Source: Caryophanales bacterium UBA2298
GTDB taxonomy: Bacteria; Bacillota_I; Bacilli_A; Izemoplasmatales; Hujiaoplasmataceae
Assembly (NCBI GenBank): GCA_002345425.1
Contig: DDWA01000049.1
Coordinates: 5,894-33,152 of the forward strand
Reading direction: 5' to 3'
DNA length: 27,259 bases
Made by a program: the position numbers and the translations under genes. This document shows, in pieces, positions 14,220 to 21,385 of the stretch (its first letter is position 1; every line of letters begins with the position of its first letter). The notes under the pieces were generated by a model. It did no database searches. It saw nothing but the letters and a program-made list of their open reading frames with translations, and had not been told where the DNA came from.

Positions 14220-15897
14220 ATGGATTCAATAATAATTCTCTAGCAATATCCTTAGCCGCTTCAGTTACTTTGTCAGCACTTACCATCTTAGCAATCTCTA
14301 AAATTCTTTCTTCATGACTTAAGTATTTAACTTTAATCAAAGTCATGTTATTAACAATTTCTTTAGTTACAGCTAAGTGATGAGTTCCTTGAGCAACTAC
14401 CTGAGGAATATGGGTAATCGAAATTACTTGCGTTATCTGTGCTAATTCATTGATTTTTCTAGCAATTTGTTTAGCAATATAACCAGATATACCAGTGTCA
14501 ATTTCATCAAAGATAATAGTTGAAATCTTCTGTGATCTAGCAAATATCGTTTTGAAAGCTAACATCACCCGACTCATTTCCCCGCCCGACGCTGTCTTAG
14601 CTAATGATTTCAACGGTTCACCTTTGTTTGTCGAAATTAAGAAATCACAAATATTTAATCCACTAGTTCTAAAAGCAGAAACGTCAAATTCATTTTCTGG
14701 TTCAACACTTTGAAAGTCAATCTCGAACTGAGCATGTTTAATCACTAATTCATGCAATGTCTCGACAATATCCTTAGTGATTCTACTAGCTATATCTTTT
14801 CTAAAAGTTGTAAGGTTGTTTGCTTGTGCTATAACTTTTTCATAAGCTAACTTTACCATCTCTTCTTTTTGTTTAATCACTAAATCGAAGTTTTCAACTG
14901 TATCAATCTCAATTTCTAAAAATTGTTGATAAGCAATTAACTCATCGATATTTTTATTATATTTCTTTTGTACTTTATCTAATTCGTTAATTCTTTCAAC
15001 CAATGCTTCGAAATCACTCTTGGCAAAGTCTAAATTCTCTGAACGGGCAATAATCAATGAATTAATATCATCAAGTTCATAATAAATATTGTTTAATCTT
15101 TCATGAATGCTTTCGAATTCTGAAGAAAATCGAGAAATGCTTTGAAAATCATCTTTGATTTCATATATCTTATCCAAAAGCATTTCTTCATTTAAGTTAA
15201 ATTTAGCTTTTTCTAATAAAGTATTAATCTTGTCAATGTTTTCCATAACATTGACTTTTTCTGTTATCTCTAAATACTCTTCAGACTTTAGATCTAAATT
15301 TGTCAGTTCTTGTAATTGAAACTTATAGAGATCTAACTGATTGATTGCTTCCTTTTTCTTGTTTAAAGTCAACTGATAATCCTTGATTTTTCCTTTGTAT
15401 TCTTCAAGACTTTCTTGATAACTGTCAAGTAAGGGTTTAACTCTAGACCTCCTGAAATTATCAATTAAATTTAAATAATTCTCAGGATTAGTCAATTGAT
15501 TGGTATCAAACTGAGAGTGAATATCAGCAAGATATACAGATAATTCTTTCAAAGTTTTTAGCGAAGCATTTTGATTATTTATCTTTACAAGATTTCGGTT
15601 ATCTTTAGCGATTATCCGGTTGATTACTAGTGTATCTTCGCTATCGATTCCAGCTCCATCCAAGACGCTTTTAATCTCGCTTGATTGAATATTAAACTCA
15701 CCGATAATTTCCGCAAAATCACTTTTAGAACTAATCATTTCCTTAGCTGCTCTTTCTCCCAACAACAAAGAAATAGCATCAACAATGATGCTTTTTCCGG
15801 CGCCAGTTTCACCTGTTAAAACTGTCATCCCCTGGTGAAACTCTAAGCTGATATAATCAATAATCGCAAAGTTTTTAACCTCTAGTCTTTTAAGCAT
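14218..15897 (-). CDS. recN: DNA repair protein RecN
   Basis: SMC-like ATPase that holds or organises DNA ends in double-strand break repair. 559 residues. Walker A GETGAGKS is at 29-36. Two long coiled-coil-rich arms (about 150-400, high in Lys, Glu and Leu) follow, then the signature SGGEMSR near 437 and Walker B IIFDEIDTGISG near 461, with a THIPQV segment after. ATG at 15897 with AGAGGA six bases upstream, nine bases after the dxs stop. Last gene of the nusB cluster. recN is often LexA-controlled in Bacillus, but there is no gap for an operator here. Confidence 0.97.
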   Translation of the reverse strand: MLKRLEVKNFAIIDYISLEFHQGMTVLTGETGAGKSIIVDAISLLLGERAAKEMISSKSDFAEIIGEFNIQSSEIKSVLDGAGIDSEDTLVINRIIAKDNRNLVKINNQNASLKTLKELSVYLADIHSQFDTNQLTNPENYLNLIDNFRRSRVKPLLDSYQESLEEYKGKIKDYQLTLNKKKEAINQLDLYKFQLQELTNLDLKSEEYLEITEKVNVMENIDKINTLLEKAKFNLNEEMLLDKIYEIKDDFQSISRFSSEFESIHERLNNIYYELDDINSLIIARSENLDFAKSDFEALVERINELDKVQKKYNKNIDELIAYQQFLEIEIDTVENFDLVIKQKEEMVKLAYEKVIAQANNLTTFRKDIASRITKDIVETLHELVIKHAQFEIDFQSVEPENEFDVSAFRTSGLNICDFLISTNKGEPLKSLAKTASGGEMSRVMLAFKTIFARSQKISTIIFDEIDTGISGYIAKQIARKINELAQITQVISITHIPQVVAQGTHHLAVTKEIVNNMTLIKVKYLSHEERILEIAKMVSADKVTEAAKDIARELLLNP

Positions 15898-15906
15898 ATA
15901 AGTCCT

Positions 15907-17745
15907 CTAATCAAGTATTCTTTTGATAATACCTTCCGTATCTAAATGATATAATTTATAAATCTCTTCTTGCGTACCCTGTAAAATAAATTCATCAGGC
16001 AAACCAAGAATTTCAATGTTTTTAAGTAATTTTTTCTCACTCATGAATTCTAATATCGATGAACCCAAACCACTGATCTTCGTTACATCTTCTAAGACAA
16101 ACAAAGGTTTTGAGTCCGTTAATAAAGCTTCTACCATTAATTCATCCATCGGCTTAATAAAGCGAGCATTAATAACATTGATTGGTAATTTATTGTTTTT
16201 GACGAATTCATCCATTCTTGTAAAATTATCGCCATAAGCAATTAAATTGGCTGTTCCTTGATAATCATGCATAACCCAAGTCGGTTTAGTAATAGCTTCA
16301 TAACTTTGATTTAAGTATCTTTCAGTACAATTACGAGAATATCTAAGAGCTACTGAATTCTTACTAATATTAAATGCATAATCAAGCAATTGGTAAGCTT
16401 CAACGGCATTAGCCGGTTGAACTACTTCAATATTAGGAATGTGTTTTAAATAGGCAATATCAAAAACTCCTTGATGAGTTTCACCGTCTGCTCCAACAAT
16501 CCCGGCACGGTCAATCCCAATCACAATTTTGGCTTCTTGTCTTGTTAAATCATGAACTATCTGATCATATGCTCTTTGTAAGAAAGACGAATAAATCGGT
16601 AAATAAATCTTTAAACCATTCATCGCTAAAGCGGTACTAAAACAAACTGAGAAACTTTCACAAATTCCGACATCAATAATTTTTTCAGGATATTTCTCTT
16701 CAAAACCATTTAATCCCGATCCAGTAATCATCGCTGGAATAATAATCCGAAAATCATCATGCTTTGGGGCAAATTCCATCATGTACTCACTAAAAATATT
16801 ACTCCAACTTAAGATATTTTCTTTATTTTTATTTAAAAATTCTCCCGTTTCAATATCAAAAGCGCTAACTCCATGCCAAGTTCCGTTTGCATCATTCTCG
16901 GCCGGTAAGTAGCCTTTGCCTTTTTTTGTAATTACATGCAAAACCACTGGACGATTTTTATGCTTAGCCATATTTAAGAACTTAATCAAATTTTTAATAT
17001 CATGTCCATCAATTGGTCCGTAATAAGAAAAACCGAATTCATCGAAGATTGTCAAATTATTCGCAAATCCTCTAATCATATTAGCGATTCTCACCTTTGA
17101 ACGGTAAATAAATTTCGGTAATTTTCGATTTGTCTTTGTCGCATAATTATATAATTTAGCCGATCTAGTTTTATTAAGCAATTTCGACAAACGACCAACA
17201 TTCTTGGATATACTCATCTCATTATCATTGATGATGATAATCGGAGAAAGTTGCTTTTGATGACCTAAATAATTTAACGCTTCAAAACTTAATCCGCTAT
17301 TTAAACTACCATCCCCAACAATAGCGATATTTTTTTCATGTGACTTTCTTAAACTCTTAGCTAGTTCAAATCCAGCCACTGCGGCAATTGCCGTAGACGA
17401 ATGACCGGCTTCCCAATGATCGTGAACAGATTCTGAACGTTTTTGATAACCTGATAAACCTTCAAACTGTCTAAGTTTAGGAAAATCCTTTGCTCTACCA
17501 GTTAAGATTTTATGAACGTAAGCTTGATGCCCAACATCGAAGATTAATCTATCTTCAGGTGAGTTGAAAACATAATGCAAAGCAACTGTAAGTTCAACAA
17601 CTCCCAAATTAGAAGAAAGATGACCACCAGTTTTAGAAATTTGTTCAATCAAAAAGGAACGAATCTCATTTGATAATTCGTTTAATTCCTTAATCGATAA
17701 AGTTTTTAAAAACTGCGGGTCTTTAATCTCAAGTAAATTCATCAT
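15907..17745 (-). CDS. dxs: 1-deoxy-D-xylulose-5-phosphate synthase
   Basis: First enzyme of the MEP route: it joins pyruvate and glyceraldehyde 3-phosphate using thiamine diphosphate. 612 residues. HLSSNLG (His42), the cofactor motif GDGSLNSG (144-151), YYGPIDGHD (241-249) and DRAGIVGADGETHQG (412-425) are in place. The catalytic glutamate is Glu363, but the usual EQHAVT around it reads ESFSVC, and the normal RYPRG reads RYSRN. Start at the ATG at 17745 (the next codon is also ATG), with AAGGA upstream, one base after the xseB stop. In Bacillus ispA lies between xseB and dxs; it is missing here. Confidence 0.96.
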   Translation of the reverse strand: MMNLLEIKDPQFLKTLSIKELNELSNEIRSFLIEQISKTGGHLSSNLGVVELTVALHYVFNSPEDRLIFDVGHQAYVHKILTGRAKDFPKLRQFEGLSGYQKRSESVHDHWEAGHSSTAIAAVAGFELAKSLRKSHEKNIAIVGDGSLNSGLSFEALNYLGHQKQLSPIIIINDNEMSISKNVGRLSKLLNKTRSAKLYNYATKTNRKLPKFIYRSKVRIANMIRGFANNLTIFDEFGFSYYGPIDGHDIKNLIKFLNMAKHKNRPVVLHVITKKGKGYLPAENDANGTWHGVSAFDIETGEFLNKNKENILSWSNIFSEYMMEFAPKHDDFRIIIPAMITGSGLNGFEEKYPEKIIDVGICESFSVCFSTALAMNGLKIYLPIYSSFLQRAYDQIVHDLTRQEAKIVIGIDRAGIVGADGETHQGVFDIAYLKHIPNIEVVQPANAVEAYQLLDYAFNISKNSVALRYSRNCTERYLNQSYEAITKPTWVMHDYQGTANLIAYGDNFTRMDEFVKNNKLPINVINARFIKPMDELMVEALLTDSKPLFVLEDVTKISGLGSSILEFMSEKKLLKNIEILGLPDEFILQGTQEEIYKLYHLDTEGIIKRILD

Positions 17746-17746
17746 A

Positions 17747-17959
17747 TTATTCCTTATTAAAGTCAACCAAATCCTCAGAATCCATTAATTTTACAATTAC
17801 TTCTTCGGCATTTTTCAACTCTTCATGACAGATTTTTGCTAAAGCGATACCTTCTTGATATAGTTTTACAGCTTCATCTAAGCTGTTTTCCCCAGACTCT
17901 AACTTTTTGACTAATTGTTCTAACTTTTCTAAGTTTTCTTCAAAGCTTACTTTATTCAT
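17747..17959 (-). CDS. xseB: Exodeoxyribonuclease VII small subunit
   Basis: 70 residues, normal length. It is the helical small subunit that binds XseA to make exonuclease VII, which degrades single-stranded DNA. The family pattern SFEENLEKLEQLVKKLESGE, then SLDEAVKLYQEG, is clear. Start at the ATG at 17959 with AAGGA eight bases upstream; a longer reading adds seven residues without a site. It overlaps xseA by eight bases and leads into dxs one base later. Confidence 0.97.
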   Translation of the reverse strand: MNKVSFEENLEKLEQLVKKLESGENSLDEAVKLYQEGIALAKICHEELKNAEEVIVKLMDSEDLVDFNKE

Positions 17960-19232
17960 TTTCTTTTCCTTCCATCGCAATTATCTTGGTTGTAACTTCA
18001 CCACCGGCAATCGCAATAACAATCGATTTATTCTTATCAATTTCTTTAAAATGTTTTTTAATCACATCATCTTGTTTAACAATCGCAAAACCTTTTTTCA
18101 TAATATTAAGCGGGTTAACAAGTTCTAACTTTTCAATTAAATTTTGATAATTGCTATTTCTTTGTATTAACAAATGTCGATATTCCGATTTGATTTCTTT
18201 TAAGTAACCAGCAACTCGCTCTTGTTTGTTCTTAATGATATTAACCGGATTAACCTTCAACAATCTTTCATATAAATTAGCATAAGCTAATTCTTTATTT
18301 TCAATCAATCTTAAAGGATTTTTCAAGACGTTTCTTGTTGCTATTTGCGTAAAATGCTTTAAGGCACTGTTATATTGATTGTTTAAAGCTAACTCTAATC
18401 TTTCTCTATATTTAGCGATATCCTCTAATACATCTCGATAGTTTCTCACTGCGATTTCTGCCGCATGTGATGGAGTTGAGGCCCTAACATCAGCGACAAA
18501 ATCGCTAATGGTAAAATCCGTTTCATGACCAACAGCGCTGATGATCGGCAGTTTCGAATCATAGATTGCTTTAGCTACCACTTCTTCGTTAAACGCCCAT
18601 AAATCTTCAATCGAGCCACCGCCTCGACCAATAATCAAAACATCAACAAGCCCTTGTCTATTAACTTTTTCAATCTGTTCAACAATCGATTCTTTCGCAT
18701 TTACGCCCTGAACCAAAGCCGGATAGATAATAATTTTAGTTAAAGGAAAACGACTATTTATCACATTAATAATATCTCTAACAGCCGCTCCTGTCGGTGA
18801 AGTAACAACCCCAACGGTTTTTGGAAACAGCGGTAATTTTATTTTATGGCTTTCTTCAAAATAGCCTTTTTTAGCTAAATCTTCTTTCAATCTTTCATAA
18901 GCTAAATATAAATCGCCAACCCCATCTAAATCCATCTTTTGAATATAGATTTGGTAAGTACCATATGCTTCGTAAACGGAGATATATCCTTCAACGATAA
19001 CCTTATCACCGTCTTTAGGATTGAAGTTAAGTCCTTTAGTGCTTGAAACAAACATAATTGCGCTTATTTGCGATTTATCATCTTTTAAAGTCAGATATAG
19101 GTGTCCCCTTGAATGTCGCTTAAAATTAGAAATTTCTGCCTTTAAAAGAATGCTTTGAAGTTCAGAATCATTATCTAATTTATATTTCAAATAACGGTTT
19201 AAAGCAGTTACAGTCAAATATTGTCTAACCAT
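17952..19232 (-). CDS. xseA: Exodeoxyribonuclease VII large subunit
   Basis: Catalytic subunit of exonuclease VII, 426 residues. An N-terminal OB-fold domain (about 1-100, LTVTALNRYLKY and EISNFKRHSRGHLYLTL) binds single-stranded DNA. The catalytic domain has GVVTSPTGAAVRDI (about 125-138), GRGGGSIEDLWAFNEE near 202 and SAVGHETDFTISDFVAD. A long coiled-coil region and short tail follow. ATG at 19232 overlaps the nusB stop by eight bases. Confidence 0.98.
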   Translation of the reverse strand: MVRQYLTVTALNRYLKYKLDNDSELQSILLKAEISNFKRHSRGHLYLTLKDDKSQISAIMFVSSTKGLNFNPKDGDKVIVEGYISVYEAYGTYQIYIQKMDLDGVGDLYLAYERLKEDLAKKGYFEESHKIKLPLFPKTVGVVTSPTGAAVRDIINVINSRFPLTKIIIYPALVQGVNAKESIVEQIEKVNRQGLVDVLIIGRGGGSIEDLWAFNEEVVAKAIYDSKLPIISAVGHETDFTISDFVADVRASTPSHAAEIAVRNYRDVLEDIAKYRERLELALNNQYNSALKHFTQIATRNVLKNPLRLIENKELAYANLYERLLKVNPVNIIKNKQERVAGYLKEIKSEYRHLLIQRNSNYQNLIEKLELVNPLNIMKKGFAIVKQDDVIKKHFKEIDKNKSIVIAIAGGEVTTKIIAMEGKENE

Positions 19233-19605
19233 GATTTTTCTCCAAATAATTCTTAATGTTTTCTAACAGTCTGTTATTAAACTTTTTCGCTAAATCATCA
19301 TCCAAATTAGAATAAGTCTTCGTAATTTCTAAAGCTTCGTTAATCGCAACTCTGTAAGGTGTATTTAAGTATTTCATTTCATAAACAGAAAAACGAACAA
19401 TCGCCAGATCAACATAATTCAATCTATCAATTGACCAATTAAGCAAATTGCTGACAATAATCTCATCTAGTTCATGATATTTAGCTTTTATATCTTCAAA
19501 AGTCGTAATGATTTCTTCAGAATAATCTTCTCTTAAGAAATCGCCACCAAGAATATCACTAAAAATTAGTTTTATTATCGTTTCTCTAAATAATCTTCTC
19601 TTCAC
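19225..19605 (-). CDS. nusB: Transcription antitermination factor NusB
   Basis: 126 residues, normal length. It is a helical RNA-binding protein that, with NusE (S10), binds boxA in rRNA leaders and prevents early termination. The C-terminal VAINEALEITKTYS segment is diagnostic. The start is a GTG at 19605, with AGGTG eight bases upstream. It heads the cluster nusB-xseA-xseB-dxs-recN, all overlapping or nearly touching, with a promoter candidate just upstream. Confidence 0.95.
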   Translation of the reverse strand: MKRRLFRETIIKLIFSDILGGDFLREDYSEEIITTFEDIKAKYHELDEIIVSNLLNWSIDRLNYVDLAIVRFSVYEMKYLNTPYRVAINEALEITKTYSNLDDDLAKKFNNRLLENIKNYLEKNHG

Positions 19606-19634
19606 TGTTTAAACACCTATCTTCTCAAATAAAT

Positions 19635-19663
19635 ATTTTATCACAAAATATCCAATATTTAAA
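19635..19663 (-). promoter_or_regulatory. Probable promoter of nusB cluster
   Basis: Minus strand: extended -10 TGATAAAAT (hexamer 19640-19635) and -35 TTTAAA (19663-19658), spacing 17, about 30 bases before the nusB GTG. The same extended -10 precedes nadD. Confidence 0.5.
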
Positions 19664-19677
19664 GCATAATAACTAGT

Positions 19678-19702
19678 AAAAAAGACATAGATTAACTATG
19701 CC
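19678..19702 (-). terminator. Terminator of the glucosidase operon
   Basis: GGCATAG (19702-19696) pairs with CTATGTC (19690-19684), one G-T pair, 5-base loop, then six T (19683-19678) on the minus strand. The TAG stop of the glucosidase gene is part of the 5' arm. Confidence 0.85.
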
Positions 19703-21384
19703 TTATTTTTAACATAACAAGTCGTTTCATATGGTTTTAACTTAATCTTTTGCTTTAAAGGCAAATCATCACCGTAAAAGTACTCGAAATTATCAAGATC
19801 TACATTTCCTAAATCAACTTCAATCTCATAATCCCTAAAATTAGCAACCACTAAATAATCTCTCGTTTTACCCTTATTGAGATAACAATAACTTTCATTA
19901 TCTTCAATATTGATAAATTCAATATCTCCAAAGATAATGTTCTCACTATCTTCAACTCTTTTCATTAAGATAAAACGATAGGTATTTAGAATCGAATCTT
20001 TACTTTCTTCCTGCGCTTGAACGTTAATCTCTTTATAATTATAATTGGTGTTAATCCAAGGTTTACTCTTAGAAAACCCACCATTTAAACTATCATCCCA
20101 TTGCATCGGCGTTCTCGCGTTATCTCTCGAACGATCAACTATCGCTAATAACGCTCTTTCTTTTGTCGCTCCATTCTCTGTCATATTCTTATATTCAGTA
20201 AAGACTTCAACATCCCGAAAATCTTCAATATTTTCATATAATACATTAGTCATACCAATTTCTTCCCCTTGGTAAACAATCGCTGTACCCGGCATGAAAT
20301 ATAAAGTTATAGCCAACATCTTCGCTGACTTTTCATGATACTTTTCCGTGTTGCCATAATGAGATACAACTCTTGGTTGATCATGATTATGCCAATAGAT
20401 TAAATTAAAGCCATTATTTCCGACAACTTCGTATTGATGAGCATAACTTTTTTTAATAACATTAACTCTTAAATCAGCTTTAGACCACTTACCAGTAATG
20501 GCTGATTCTGAGTCACCTGTATCTGCCCAACAATGACCGAAATGAATCAATAAATTAAATTCATGAGAATTAAAACCAACATACTTCATAACTTCTTTTT
20601 TAGAAGCTCCACCAGATTCTCCTAACGTCAATAAGTTATAAGGTTCAAATAACTCCAAAGCCAATTCTTTAATATATTCATGATGTTTTGGCAAGGATGA
20701 AAAATATTCATATCCTGGCATGCCATCAGGGAAATTCCAATCTTTTTCTAAATGATTCGCAGCATCAACCCGAAAACCGTCAACTCCCAAATCAATCCAA
20801 TATTTAATAATCTTTTTTAAATCATTTTTCATATCTTCATTACGCCAGTTCAAATCCGGCATCTTCTTTGAAAAAATATGTAAATAATACTCATCAGTTG
20901 CTTCATTATAATCCCAAGTTGGGCCACCAAACCAACTAATCCATCTAGTTGGTCTTACTCTTTTACCAGATTCATCATACTTAGGCTTATGCCAAATATA
21001 ATAATCATGGTACTTCGAGTGTAATGGATGATTTGGATCTTTAGCAATTTTAAACCACTCATGTTCATCAGACGTATGGTTTAAAACCAAATCAATTAAA
21101 ATTTTCATACCTAATTCATTAGCTTTTTGTACCAAAGCTTTAAAATCTTCCATATCACCGTAATCTTTACTAACCTGATAAAAATCTCTAACATCATACC
21201 CGTTATCATCCATCGGCGAGTCATAATGCGGTGATATCCAGATTGTTTCAATACCAATACTCTTTAAGTATTCTAACTTATACATAACACCTTTTAAATC
21301 ACCGATACCATCGTTATTCGTATCATAAAAACTTCGTAAATATATCTGATATATATTAGTGGTCATCCACCATTTTCTTTCCAC
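19696..21384 (-). CDS. GH13 alpha-glucosidase (oligo-1,6-glucosidase/MalL type)
   Basis: 562-residue cytoplasmic glycoside hydrolase acting on short alpha-glucosides. The calcium-site motif DTNNDGIGD is at 21-29. Catalytic nucleophile Asp207 (GFRVDAANH), acid/base Glu256 (TLGES) and stabiliser Asp335 (WHNHDQPR) are all present; a C-terminal beta domain follows. The residue after the nucleophile is Ala; Val there goes with alpha-1,6 preference, so activity on alpha-1,4 links is possible (inference). Trehalose-6-phosphate hydrolase is an alternative. The start is a GTG at 21384 behind a strong GGAGGA, one base after the stop of the 926-residue gene. No sugar transporter or regulator lies nearby. 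Confidence 0.93.
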   Translation of the reverse strand: MERKWWMTTNIYQIYLRSFYDTNNDGIGDLKGVMYKLEYLKSIGIETIWISPHYDSPMDDNGYDVRDFYQVSKDYGDMEDFKALVQKANELGMKILIDLVLNHTSDEHEWFKIAKDPNHPLHSKYHDYYIWHKPKYDESGKRVRPTRWISWFGGPTWDYNEATDEYYLHIFSKKMPDLNWRNEDMKNDLKKIIKYWIDLGVDGFRVDAANHLEKDWNFPDGMPGYEYFSSLPKHHEYIKELALELFEPYNLLTLGESGGASKKEVMKYVGFNSHEFNLLIHFGHCWADTGDSESAITGKWSKADLRVNVIKKSYAHQYEVVGNNGFNLIYWHNHDQPRVVSHYGNTEKYHEKSAKMLAITLYFMPGTAIVYQGEEIGMTNVLYENIEDFRDVEVFTEYKNMTENGATKERALLAIVDRSRDNARTPMQWDDSLNGGFSKSKPWINTNYNYKEINVQAQEESKDSILNTYRFILMKRVEDSENIIFGDIEFINIEDNESYCYLNKGKTRDYLVVANFRDYEIEVDLGNVDLDNFEYFYGDDLPLKQKIKLKPYETTCYVKNKA

Positions 21385-21385
21385 A

